Source: Planctomycetota bacterium (GTDB lineage: Bacteria > Planctomycetota > UBA1135 > UBA2386). Taken from it: 64,000 bases of DNA. A model generated the notes under the pieces. The model was not told the DNA's origin, ran no database searches, and saw only the letters and a program-made list of their open reading frames with translations. The stretch lies in the NCBI GenBank assembly GCA_020849665.1, contig JADLFX010000019.1, positions 1-64,000 of the forward strand. The letters run 5' to 3'. Positions 8,408 through 17,593 of the stretch are shown here, piece after piece (position 1 is the first letter of the stretch; each line of letters opens with the position of its first letter). The position numbers and the translations under genes are program-made.

Positions 8408-10159
8408 GTGAAGCGCCCCCTCCTCTGGCTCGCCCTCCTGCTCTACCTGACCGCGGGGGGCCTCGCCGTGTGGATCACCCCGGCACACGAGGGGCCGGAC
8501 GAGAACGACCACGCGTACTACGCGTACTACCTGGCCTGCACGGGCGAGCGGCCGGCCATCCTTGGGTCCGCGGCGCGCAACGGCGCAGCGAAGTACACAG
8601 AGGCCAGCCTCGGGCATCACCCCACGCTCTACTACCGGGTCCTCGCCGGCGTGGCGTATCTCCTGGGCGTCGCCGACACCGCGCCCGCGTGGCGCAGCAA
8701 TCCGGAGTGGCAGCGGCCGGAGTCCCCGACGCGCCACCTGCACTGGCTGCACGGCGCCGACGAGGCAGGAGCGGGCTCGTCCGAGCTCTGGTTGCTCCGC
8801 GCCTGGCGCTCCGTGTCGCTGCTCTGCGGGCTCGCCACCCTCCTGCTCGTGCATGCCCTGGCGCGGGTCGTCGTGCCCGGCTGTGGCGCGGTCGCGGACG
8901 GCGCGGTGCTGCTCCTGGCGGCGCTGCCGCAGTGGGCCTGGCTGCACGGCATGGTCGAGAACGGCAACCTCGCCACGACCCTGTGCACCGCGGTCCTGCT
9001 CCTGGGGGCGTGCGCGGTGCGCGACGGGCGGCTCCCGGTGCGGCGCGCGCTGGCGATCGGCGTGCTGAGCGGCCTGGCCCTGCACACCAAGCTCACCAGC
9101 CTCTTCCTGCTGCCGTGGCTGGTCGCCGGCGCGTGGCTCGCGCTGCGCCGGGCCGGGGTCGGCCAGCGCCGGGGCGTGGGCCTCGGGTTCGTGCTCGCGC
9201 TGGCCGTGGCGTTGCTCGTGGCGGCGCCGTTCTTCTGGCAGAACCACCGCCTCTACGGCGACCTGCTCGCGATGGCGGCGCACCGGGACGCCTACGCCAG
9301 CAACCTCGTTCCCGACGCCCTGCGCTGGTCCTGGCTCGCCGGCGAGTTCCCGGCGCGCACGCTGCGCTCCGTGGTGGCGGGCTACGGTTGGGCCCAGCTC
9401 CCCGCGCCGGCGGCAGTCGAAGCGGGCTTCGCCGCGCTCGCGCTGGCCGGCCTCGGCGGGTGGCTCCTGCCGCGGCCGGAGTGGTTGCGCGGGCGCGGAG
9501 CCCTGCTCGCCGCGCTCGGGCTCGCGTTCGTGCTGGTGGCCGCCAGCCTCGTGCACTTCAACCGCACCTTCTTCCAGCCGCAGGGGCGCTACCTGTTCCC
9601 GGCGCTGGGCGCGGGCGCGATCCTGCTCGCGGCCGGACTCTCCGCGTGGGCCCGGCAGTGGCCGCGCCTCGCCGTGCTGCGCTGGCCCGGGATCGCGGCG
9701 CTGCTGCTCCTCGCCTGGCTCCCGCCCCTGGTCGTCCTGCGCCCGGCCATGGGCGGCACGCCCGCTCCACCCGACCCGTACTACGCGTCCATGGTCGCCG
9801 GCCTGCGCACCCCGGCCCCGGCGCCGCGCCAGGGAGTGCGCGCCACGGAGCCCGCCGACGGTGCCGCACTGGCCGCAGCTCCGCTCTTCCGCTGGGAGGA
9901 TCCGGAGGCGCCCAGCGGGGCGCGGTACAGCGTGCACGTCTGGCTGGAAGCCACCGGCCAGCTGGTCGTCGCCACCGCGGAGTGGGGCGGGATCGGGATC
10001 GCGGACCGCGAGTTCCGCATGCCCGATGCGGCCTGGCGCGCGCTGCCGGAGGCGGGCGCAGTGCAATGGAAGGTGCGGCGCCTCCCCGACCGCACGCGCG
10101 GCGCGAGCGGCCACGACGCGATCGAAAGCGCGCCGCGCACGCTGCGGCGCCTGCCCTGA
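8408..10159 (+). CDS. polytopic membrane glycosyltransferase-like protein (GT-C / DUF2142-like) with C-terminal beta domain
   Basis: A 583-residue integral membrane protein. The first extracytoplasmic loop carries GPDENDHAYYAYY, an acidic motif in the place where GT-C enzymes (PMT/ArnT/DUF2142 types) have their catalytic Asp/Glu. About ten to twelve hydrophobic helices follow up to about residue 460. The last 110 residues are soluble, with a fibronectin-III-like appearance (AAPLFRWEDPEAPSGARYSV). Enzymes of this kind use lipid-linked sugars on the outer face of the membrane; the acceptor here is unknown. The GTG start at 8408 puts the first helix at the N-terminus. Confidence 0.75.
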   Translation: MKRPLLWLALLLYLTAGGLAVWITPAHEGPDENDHAYYAYYLACTGERPAILGSAARNGAAKYTEASLGHHPTLYYRVLAGVAYLLGVADTAPAWRSNPEWQRPESPTRHLHWLHGADEAGAGSSELWLLRAWRSVSLLCGLATLLLVHALARVVVPGCGAVADGAVLLLAALPQWAWLHGMVENGNLATTLCTAVLLLGACAVRDGRLPVRRALAIGVLSGLALHTKLTSLFLLPWLVAGAWLALRRAGVGQRRGVGLGFVLALAVALLVAAPFFWQNHRLYGDLLAMAAHRDAYASNLVPDALRWSWLAGEFPARTLRSVVAGYGWAQLPAPAAVEAGFAALALAGLGGWLLPRPEWLRGRGALLAALGLAFVLVAASLVHFNRTFFQPQGRYLFPALGAGAILLAAGLSAWARQWPRLAVLRWPGIAALLLLAWLPPLVVLRPAMGGTPAPPDPYYASMVAGLRTPAPAPRQGVRATEPADGAALAAAPLFRWEDPEAPSGARYSVHVWLEATGQLVVATAEWGGIGIADREFRMPDAAWRALPEAGAVQWKVRRLPDRTRGASGHDAIESAPRTLRRLP

Positions 10160-10172
10160 GGCGCGCGGCGGA

Positions 10173-10709
10173 TCAGAGCGGCAGGCGCCAGGCCAGCCGC
10201 TGCCAGAACGAGGGGCGCGCCTTCGTGCCCGTGTCGTAGCCGAGCGCCGAGGTCTGCGCGGGCAGCTCGAGCATCCGGCGGTCCAGGCCCAGGACCGGGA
10301 TGACCTGGTCCCCCGCGTGGCGCAGGCGCCGGGCGGCGGTCTCCGGAGCCGTGCGGAGTTCGGCCGCGGCGGCGGAGGTGGCCAGCGTCTGGGTGCGCAG
10401 GAACTCGTCGCCCAGCAGCTGTCCGGCGCGCGTCGCGGCGGCCTTGGGCCGCTGCTGCACTTCGATGCCTGCCGCGGTCTGGAGCCCGTCCCGGACGTGG
10501 GCGACGTCCGCTCCGGTCGCGGGCTGGAACGGCTGGGCCGCGGCCAGATGCCGCGACACGTGCCCGAGCCGGCCGAACTCGGACCCGAACCAGCCCGCTG
10601 GATCGTGCCGGGCCACGCGCGCCACCACCGGGTCCAGCACGGACTCGTCCTGGCTGCTGCAGGCGGGTAGCGCGGCGAGTCCCAGCATCAGGATCGAGGC
10701 CCAGCGCAC
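10173..10709 (-). CDS. hypothetical lipoprotein
   Basis: A 178-residue protein beginning at GTG 10709. The N-terminus (LMLGLAALPACSSQ) is a type II signal with lipobox Cys at about residue 17. The mature part is Ala/Arg/Thr-rich and probably helical, without a recognisable domain. It lies 81 bp downstream of the PAS-LuxR gene on the same strand and may share its transcript. The further upstream start available in the frame would destroy the signal sequence. Confidence 0.7.
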   Translation of the reverse strand: MRWASILMLGLAALPACSSQDESVLDPVVARVARHDPAGWFGSEFGRLGHVSRHLAAAQPFQPATGADVAHVRDGLQTAAGIEVQQRPKAAATRAGQLLGDEFLRTQTLATSAAAAELRTAPETAARRLRHAGDQVIPVLGLDRRMLELPAQTSALGYDTGTKARPSFWQRLAWRLPL

Positions 10710-10790
10710 GGGAGCATCATCGGCCTGCGGAGGGTGGGTGGACAAGCAGGTGCCGGGCGGTGCCGTCGCCCGCGGGCGCATGGCGCGTCC

Positions 10791-11468
10791 TCAGGGGCGC
10801 TGCGAGCGCAGCAGGCCGGCGTGTTCCGCGCGCCGCACGGCCTCCAGGCGCGAGTGCACGCCGAGCTTCTTCAGGATGCGCTGGACGTGGTTGTTCACGG
10901 TCGTGCGGCTGATGTGCAGCTGCTCGGCGATGGTGGCGGTCTTGGTGCCCGAAGCCAGCAGGGCCAGCACCTCGTGCTCGCGCCGCGTGAGCTCGACCTG
11001 TCCGGAGGCGGAGCGGGTCGAGGCGAGCACGGTCCTGGCCTGCTCGGCGGAGAGCGCGGTCTCCGCGATCAGGAAGTCCCGCACCAGCAACTCCAGCTTC
11101 TTGCGCACGTGGACCGGACGCACGACGTGCAGCGAGCAGGGTTCCTTGCCGGGTGCCCCCTCGACCCGCAGGACGGAGACCGTGCACCACGTCCGGCCCT
11201 GCGGGGTCGCAACCTCGAGGTCGAACGCGTGGATGGGCTTGCGCTCCTTCACGGCGTGCCGGATGCCGCACCGGGCCGAGCAGACCGGGCCGCACTCGTC
11301 GGCACCCTCCAGGATCGTGCCGCACGCCCTGCCGAGGGTCTCCTGCGCGGTCCTGCCGAAGAACGCCTCCGCTGCGGCGTTCCAGGCCACGATGGTGCCG
11401 TGGGCGTCGATCGCGAACGCCGCATCGGCGGTGCTGTCCACGAGCCTCTTGAGTTCGCGCTCTTGCAT
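10791..11468 (-). CDS. PAS domain-containing LuxR-family transcriptional regulator
   Basis: A 225-residue regulator. Residues 5-120 form a PAS domain (DAAFAIDAHGTIVAWNAAAE) with four cysteines, C49, C59, C63 and C67, in its middle (the CGPVCSARC cluster). The C-terminal 65 residues are a LuxR/GerE helix-turn-helix (LTRREHEVLALLASG, TIAEQLHISRTTVNNHVQRI). There is no receiver domain, so the signal is probably sensed directly by the PAS domain, perhaps through a metal, redox change or Fe-S cluster bound by the cysteines (inference). The gene is divergent from the radical SAM operon, with a 16-bp palindrome between them that it may bind. Start is ATG 11468. Confidence 0.92.
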   Translation of the reverse strand: MQERELKRLVDSTADAAFAIDAHGTIVAWNAAAEAFFGRTAQETLGRACGTILEGADECGPVCSARCGIRHAVKERKPIHAFDLEVATPQGRTWCTVSVLRVEGAPGKEPCSLHVVRPVHVRKKLELLVRDFLIAETALSAEQARTVLASTRSASGQVELTRREHEVLALLASGTKTATIAEQLHISRTTVNNHVQRILKKLGVHSRLEAVRRAEHAGLLRSQRP

Positions 11469-11612
11469 GGCGGGAGTTCGCCGCGGTCCGCGGCCCAGGC
11501 GGGGATCGGATCGGGCCGGGGGATCGGTGGAGCCTACCGCTCCGTGCGCCCTTCCGAGCGGGCCGCGGGCGGGCGGACCCCGTGCGGGGCGCACCTTCCG
11601 TGCGCGGTCGGG

Positions 11613-11641
11613 TTGACCACCAGAATGATGCGATCGCATCA
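11613..11641 (+). promoter_or_regulatory. candidate promoter/operator: TTGACC plus 16-bp perfect palindrome
   Basis: TTGACC (11613-11618) resembles a -35 box. The sequence TGATGCGATCGCATCA at 11626-11641 is a perfect 16-bp palindrome covering the spacer and the expected -10 position. It sits between the divergent PAS-LuxR gene and the radical SAM operon. A palindrome overlapping a promoter suits a dimeric regulator. The core contains GCGATCGC, a motif frequent in some genomes, so chance is not excluded. Confidence 0.4.
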
Positions 11642-11732
11642 GTCGCGAGGTGGCCTCGGCCGGGCGATCCTTGGTGACCCGCCGTCCCGCCCTCGGGCTG
11701 GACCCGCCCAACCAGGATCCGCAGCCAAGGCC

Positions 11733-12653
11733 ATGTACGAACCCCAGCTCGAGTCCATCGCCAGGAGCCTCGCCGAGACGGGCTTCCCGAAGAAGGTCGC
11801 CGTCGAGATCACCTCGGAGTGCAACCTGCGCTGCGCGATGTGCCACCACGCGACCATGCGCCGGCCGAAGGGGCTCATCCCGATGCCGCTCTGGCAGAGG
11901 TGCGCCGACGAGATCGCCGCGATCGCCCCGCGCACCGAGTGCTGGTTCTCGTTCATCGGCGAGCCGTTCCTCGCGCCGCAGACGCTGCTGGAGGTCCTGC
12001 GGTACGGGAAGTCGGTCGGACTCGAGCGGATGAACGTCAACACCAACGGGGTCTACATGACTCCCGACCTCGCCGACCCCCTGATCGACGCGGGCGCCCA
12101 CCTGGTGGTCATCGGACTCGATGCGTTCACCGCCGAGACGTACGCGAAGATCCGCGTCGGCGGCGATCGCGACCTGGTGTACGCGAACGTCGAGCACCTG
12201 CTGGCGCGCAGGCGGGAGCGCGGCACCGGACCAGAGGTCCAGGTGCAGTTCATCGAGATGGACGAGAACGCCCACGAGATCGCCGCGTTCCGCGCATGGT
12301 GGCTGGCGCGCGGCGCAACCGTGAAGCTGCGCAACATGCTCAGCTGGGGCGGCCGCTTCGCCACCGGGCTCTGCGTGCCGGACGAGGCACGCATCGCCTG
12401 CCCGTGGGCCATGACCCAGCTGCACGTGTTCTGGGACGGGCGCGTGCCGCGCTGCCCCGGGGACACCGAGGGGGACGAGGGCGCGGGCAACGCCTGGCAC
12501 GCGTCCCTGACCGAACTCTGGGGCCGGCTCGGCGTGCATCGGGCCAACCACATGCGCAAGCGCTTCGACCTCCTCCCCGAGCGCTGCCTCGCGTGCAAGG
12601 ACTGGATGGTGGGGGCGGCCTTGCGCGAGCGGCCCGACGGGCAGGCGGTGTGA
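11733..12653 (+). CDS. radical SAM protein with SPASM-like C-terminus
   Basis: A 306-residue enzyme. The radical SAM motif is CNLRCAMC (C30, C34, C37), followed by the GEPFL glycine-rich region (SFIGEPFLAPQ) and NVNTNGVYM. The C-terminal part has a SPASM-like set of cysteines (IACPWAMTQLHVFWDG, RCPGD, ERCLACKDW) expected to hold an auxiliary Fe-S cluster. Such proteins modify peptides or small molecules by radical chemistry. It is the first gene of a short operon with an acetyltransferase, an acyl carrier protein and a VOC protein; the next start is 7 bp away. The substrate is unknown. Start is ATG 11733. Confidence 0.9.
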   Translation: MYEPQLESIARSLAETGFPKKVAVEITSECNLRCAMCHHATMRRPKGLIPMPLWQRCADEIAAIAPRTECWFSFIGEPFLAPQTLLEVLRYGKSVGLERMNVNTNGVYMTPDLADPLIDAGAHLVVIGLDAFTAETYAKIRVGGDRDLVYANVEHLLARRRERGTGPEVQVQFIEMDENAHEIAAFRAWWLARGATVKLRNMLSWGGRFATGLCVPDEARIACPWAMTQLHVFWDGRVPRCPGDTEGDEGAGNAWHASLTELWGRLGVHRANHMRKRFDLLPERCLACKDWMVGAALRERPDGQAV

Positions 12654-12660
12654 GGGAACC

Positions 12661-13404
12661 ATGGGCATCCTCTACCTCTGCGGCGCGGGCAACTCCGAGG
12701 GCGTGCGGCTGGCGCGCAACGTGGTGCGCGACACGGGCAGCGCCGCGCGCCTCGTCCTGTTGGACGACGACCCGGCCAAGCACGGCAGCGAGGTGCTCGG
12801 GGTCCGGGTCGAGGGACCGTTCGCGTTGTTGGCGGGGGCCGATCCCCGGAACGACCGCGTGGTCAACTTCGTGGCGCGCACCACGCCCAAGCGCTGGGCC
12901 GCCCGCCTGCGCATCGCCGCCCACGGCGTGCCGTTCGCGTCTCTGGTCGACTGCTCGATCGACGTGTTCGGCGCCGAGCTGCCGCAGGACGTGATCGTCT
13001 ACCGCAACGCCACAGTGGGGCCGCTCGTGACCCTGGGCGAGGGCTCGGTGGTGTTCATGGGCGGCATCGTGGGACACGGCTCCGCGCTCGGTCCCGGCTG
13101 CATCGTCGGCCCCAACGCCGTGGTCAACGCCCGGGTGCGCGCGGGCGAGGGCGTCTATCTGGGCGCGAACGCCACGGTGCTGCCCGACGTCAAGATCGGC
13201 TCCTGGGCCACGATCGCCGCCGGCTCGCTGGTGGTGCGCGACGTGCCCGAGGGGGCGACGGTCATGGGCGTGCCCGGCCGCGTGGTCATGACCTTCGGGG
13301 TCCGCATGCAGCTCGGCGAGTTCAAGGCCCTGCCGCTGCCGTACCGCACCCGACTCGAGGGCCAGGCCAGGCGCTCGAGCCTCACCCACGCCACGATCGG
13401 CTGA
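12661..13404 (+). CDS. PglD/NeuD-type sugar O/N-acyltransferase (left-handed beta-helix)
   Basis: A 247-residue protein. The N-terminal 90 residues form a Rossmann-like domain (LYLCGAGNSEGVRLARN, LVLLDDDPAKHG) as in PglD and NeuD. From about residue 105 there are hexapeptide repeats of a left-handed beta-helix (IVYRNATVGPLVTLGEG, GHGSALGPGCIVGPNAVV), ending with VMGVPGRVV. Enzymes of this family transfer acetyl from acetyl-CoA to amino or hydroxyl groups of sugars. Here the acyl donor could instead be the acyl carrier protein encoded next (inference). The expected catalytic His in GHGSALG is present. Confidence 0.9.
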   Translation: MGILYLCGAGNSEGVRLARNVVRDTGSAARLVLLDDDPAKHGSEVLGVRVEGPFALLAGADPRNDRVVNFVARTTPKRWAARLRIAAHGVPFASLVDCSIDVFGAELPQDVIVYRNATVGPLVTLGEGSVVFMGGIVGHGSALGPGCIVGPNAVVNARVRAGEGVYLGANATVLPDVKIGSWATIAAGSLVVRDVPEGATVMGVPGRVVMTFGVRMQLGEFKALPLPYRTRLEGQARRSSLTHATIG

Positions 13405-13417
13405 TCCGGAGACACCC

Positions 13418-13717
13418 TTGAACTCCTACGACCGCGTCATCCAGCTCGTCTACGAGGCGATCGCCGACATCAACACGACGCTCGCGCCGGGCAACGCCCT
13501 GCCGCTGTCCGTGGACACCGTGCTGACCGGCGGGGGCCGGCTGGACTCGCTGGCGTTCCTGAAGCTGGCGATCGGGATCGAGGAGCGGATCGAGAGGACG
13601 TTCCGCCGCACGGTGAGCATCCTCGAGACCGCGCTCGCCGGGGACGACGCCGAGACCCTCACGGTGGCGGCGCTCGCTGAGCGGGTGGCCAGGGTCCTGG
13701 ACCGGGTCCCGGCATGA
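13418..13717 (+). CDS. acyl carrier protein
   Basis: A 99-residue protein with the size and helical pattern of an acyl carrier protein. The phosphopantetheine attachment site is LDSLAFLKL, with Ser44 as the modified residue. It starts with TTG at 13418, 13 bp after the acetyltransferase stop, and its stop codon overlaps the next ATG (ATGA). No ketosynthase, acyl-ACP ligase or other fatty-acid gene is beside it, so it is probably a dedicated carrier for this operon and not the AcpP of fatty-acid synthesis. Confidence 0.85.
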   Translation: MNSYDRVIQLVYEAIADINTTLAPGNALPLSVDTVLTGGGRLDSLAFLKLAIGIEERIERTFRRTVSILETALAGDDAETLTVAALAERVARVLDRVPA

Positions 13718-14112
13718 GCCACCTCCGCGCCCTGTCGCTGTTCGGGGAAGGCGCGCGCTTCCACCACGTCGGCCTCGGCGTCGCATCGATCGCCGAGGTC
13801 TGCCCGGGGGCCGAGGTGCACCACGAGACCGCCCAGCGCGTGGGCCTGGCATTCACCCGCATCGACGGCCTGCCGGTGGAGCTGCTGGAGGCGGCCGGCG
13901 AGCGCTCGCCGATCGCCCGCAGCGTGCAGGACGGTCCGCGCCTGCTGCACCTCTGCTACGAGGTGCCGGACCTGGAGGCGGCGCTGGCGGCCTGCCGCGC
14001 CCACGGGCTGCATCGGCTCGGGCCGCCGGTGCCGACCGAGGTGTTCCAGGGACGCCGCGTGGTCTGGGTGTACGGCAAGCTGCTGGGGCTCTTCGAACTG
14101 CTTGAGGAGTGA
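13714..14112 (+). CDS. VOC (glyoxalase-like) superfamily protein
   Basis: A 132-residue protein with the beta-alpha-beta-beta-beta pattern of one VOC unit pair: FHHVGLGVASIAE near the N-terminus, HLCYEVPDLEAALAACR in the second half, and GLFELLE at the end, which resembles the terminal metal Glu of epimerase-type VOC proteins. His residues at FHH and HLCYEV are candidate ligands. It overlaps the acyl carrier protein gene by 4 bp, so translation is coupled. An epimerase, or a lyase acting on a carrier-bound intermediate, is possible but not proven. Confidence 0.85.
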   Translation: MSHLRALSLFGEGARFHHVGLGVASIAEVCPGAEVHHETAQRVGLAFTRIDGLPVELLEAAGERSPIARSVQDGPRLLHLCYEVPDLEAALAACRAHGLHRLGPPVPTEVFQGRRVVWVYGKLLGLFELLEE

Positions 14113-14128
14113 GCGGCGCGCGGGCGCG

Positions 14129-15444
14129 CTACTCGTAGCGCAGCGAGCGCAGCGGGTCGTGGCGGGCGGCGCGCCACGCGGGAATCCCCGCCGCGAGCAG
14201 GCCCAGGACCAGCGAGGCGCCCACCACCTGCGCGATCCACAGCGGGTCCAGGTCGTACGGCACGCGCTCGAGGTGGTAGACCGAGGTGGGGAAGAGATCG
14301 ATGCCGAACGCCGCCTTCATCCAGCTGCGGAAGGCGTCGAGATAGAAGGCCGAGAGGCAGCCTGCCAGGATGCCCAGCACCGTGCCCACGGTGGTCACCG
14401 CCAGCCCGCAGGTGAGGAACACCTGCAGCACGCCGGCCGGCGTGGCGCCCATGGCGGTGAGGATCCCGATGTCGCGCGTCTTCTCGACCACCATCATCGA
14501 GAGCGTGGCGAACACCAGGAACGTGGCGACCACCATGATCACGAAGAGGATCAGCTTCATGATCGACCCCTGGTGGCCGATGGCCTGCAGGTAGATCTCG
14601 TTGCGCTGCTCCCAGGTCATCACCATCACGCCAGGGTGGTCGCGCAGCAGGGCGCGGCGCACCCGCTCGACCGTGGCCCGGGCGTCGGCGGGATCGACGA
14701 GCCGCACCGCCACCTCGTTGACGACGGCACCCTCGCCCTCCGCCAGCATGGCGCGCAGCGTGTCGATCGGCACGAACGCGTTGCTCTCGTCGAAGCCCAC
14801 GTGCTTGGTGGTGAACGCCCCGGCCACCTGGAACTCGCGGTCCAGGAAGTGCAGCTGCTGCTCGCCGTTCACCGCGTTCATGCGCGCGAGGGTGAGCCGC
14901 ACGCGCGCGCCGGCGACCAGGTTCTCCCGCTGCATGCGTGTGCGGCTGAGGAGGATGCCCGGCAGCTCCGCATTCCGCGGCAGCGGGTCGGCGGGCTGCG
15001 CGACCCGCAGGCGCGGCTCGGTGACGTCCCCGAGCCAGCGCTCGATGCCGCTCACCGGCCGCTCGCTCGCCGGGTCGATGCCGATCAGGCTGACGAACCG
15101 GGCGTCGGCGCGCGTGGGCAGGTCCTCCTGCGGCGCCGGCGCGGCGCCCGGCCGCTCGATGGGGTGCAGGAGGCCGTACCAGACCAGCCGCGGCGCGGTC
15201 GCGGCCACGTTGGCGTCCTCGGCGAGGCGCTGTTCCAGGCCCCGATAGGTCGTGGGCCAGCGCAGGCGGAACACGGTCAGGTCCGAGGTGGCGCTCTGCA
15301 CGTGGGCGCGCACCTCGCGCAGGAACCCGGAGAAGATCGACACCACCAGGATGAGGGCCCACACGCCCAGCATGACCCCGCCCATGCCGAGCAGGTGGAT
15401 CGGCCGGCTGAGGAGATAGTGCAGGGCGAGGAAGAGGCGGTACA

Positions 15445-15445
<1 letters not shown>
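14129..15445 (-). CDS. lipoprotein-releasing ABC transporter permease (LolC/LolE family)
   Basis: A 438-residue protein with the standard LolC/E topology: one N-terminal transmembrane helix (GVMLGVWALILVVSIFSGFL), a periplasmic MacB-type domain of about 220 residues, and three C-terminal helices with the FtsX motif region (DIGILTAMGATPAGVLQVFL). It ends in DPLRSLRYE, typical of FtsX-like permeases. It detaches lipoproteins from the inner membrane for transfer to the outer membrane, together with the LolD ATPase whose stop codon overlaps its start by 1 bp. A second, divergent permease lies on the other side of lolD. Confidence 0.93.
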
Positions 15446-16140
<695 letters not shown>

Positions 16141-16144
16141 GGGC

Positions 16145-17581
16145 TCATTCGTAGGCGATGGCGCGCACCGGCGGCATGCGGGCCGCCCGGCGCGCCGGGA
16201 GGTAGGAGACCAGCAGCGAGAGGACGAGCGCGGCCACCAGGACCTGCACGATCCACTCGGCCTCCAGCCGGTAGGGGATGCGCTCGAGGGAGTAGAGCTC
16301 GCGCGGGAACAGTTCGATCCCGAAGCGGGCGTGCACCGCGTCGTTCACGTCGTTCAGGTGCACGGCCGACCAGCGTCCGGCCAGGAAGCCGAGCAGGCAG
16401 CCGAGGCCGGACACCGTGAGTCCGCACAGCAGGAAGAGCGCCTGGATGCCCTGCGGACTCGCGCCGAGCGCCATGAGGATGCCGATGTCGCGGAACTTGC
16501 CGGTGACCATCATGTGCAGCGTGGCGTAGATCAGGAACGCGGCCACCAGCATCACGGCGAAGAGCACGATCTTCATCAGGCCGCGCTCCTGCTCCACCGC
16601 GCCGAGGAACACCGCATTCTGCTGGCGCCACGTCTGCACCGTGCCGCCGCTCACCCCGGCCACGGCGGCAGCGAGGCGCCGCGCGAGCGTGTCGAGGTCG
16701 GCGCCCGGGCGGGCGCGGATCGCCACCTCGCTCACCAGATCCGTGCCCTCAGGGTCCGCGGCGTCGTGGCCGAGCAGCGTGCGCAGCGCCTCCAGGCCGA
16801 TCAGTGCGTGCGAGTCGTCGAAGAGCCGGTGCCGGGTCTCGTAGGCGCCGGCCACGGCGAAGCGGCCGCGGATCTTCTTGAGATCCTCGGCCCGCGCCTG
16901 CTCCGCGAAGCGCGCGCTGACCAGCTCGACCTGCTGGCCTGGTTCCACCTGCTCGGAGAAGCGCAGGCGGCGCCAGCTCATCAGGATCCCGGGCGAAGCC
17001 TCCAGGAGCCCGCCCGGCGGGACGCGCTGGCCCAGGAGCCGCATCGCCTCCTCCTGCCGTTCGCGCGGCACGGCGAAGGGGGCCGCCGGATCGTCCACCC
17101 GGTACAGCGACGCCAGGGCGCTGCGCGCGCCGGTGCCCGGGTTCGCGAGCCACGTGGCGAAGGCGCTGGTGCGCGCCTCGCGTTCCGGGTCGATGCCCAG
17201 CAGCTCGACGAAGTTGAACGCCAGCGGGTTGGCCTCCAGCGCCCGCGTGGACATCGCCGGACCGCCCAGCGCGCGCGGCGGCTGGTAGGGGTAGAGGATG
17301 GCGTAGTGGCGCAGCCGGGGCGCGGTCGAGGCGACGTCGGGGTCGCGCTCCAGGACCTCGCGCACCGCCTCGTACGAGCTGCGCTCGCGCACGCCGGTGA
17401 GTAAGAGCTCCGCCGACGACGCCCGCACGTTGTCCGTGATCTCGCCCAGGAATCCCGAGAACACCGAGATCACCACGATCAGCGCCCACACCGCCACCGC
17501 GACCCCGAGCATCCCGACCAGGTTCACCCGGCGGGCGGCGAGGTAGCGGAGCGCCAGGAACCAGGCGTAGACCGGGGGCAT
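16145..17581 (-). CDS. lipoprotein-releasing ABC transporter permease (LolC/LolE family)
   Basis: A 478-residue second LolC/E-type permease. It has an N-terminal helix (LGVAVAVWALIVVISVFSGF), a large periplasmic domain (about residues 45-345), three C-terminal helices with DIGILMALGASPQGIQALFL, and the ending MPPVRAIAYE. It shares the family pattern with 14129-15445 but differs clearly in the periplasmic domain, so the transporter is probably a LolC-LolE-like heterodimer. It lies 12 bp after the lysS stop on the same strand. Confidence 0.93.
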   Translation of the reverse strand: MPPVYAWFLALRYLAARRVNLVGMLGVAVAVWALIVVISVFSGFLGEITDNVRASSAELLLTGVRERSSYEAVREVLERDPDVASTAPRLRHYAILYPYQPPRALGGPAMSTRALEANPLAFNFVELLGIDPEREARTSAFATWLANPGTGARSALASLYRVDDPAAPFAVPRERQEEAMRLLGQRVPPGGLLEASPGILMSWRRLRFSEQVEPGQQVELVSARFAEQARAEDLKKIRGRFAVAGAYETRHRLFDDSHALIGLEALRTLLGHDAADPEGTDLVSEVAIRARPGADLDTLARRLAAAVAGVSGGTVQTWRQQNAVFLGAVEQERGLMKIVLFAVMLVAAFLIYATLHMMVTGKFRDIGILMALGASPQGIQALFLLCGLTVSGLGCLLGFLAGRWSAVHLNDVNDAVHARFGIELFPRELYSLERIPYRLEAEWIVQVLVAALVLSLLVSYLPARRAARMPPVRAIAYE

Positions 17582-17593
17582 CGCGGCGGTCCC

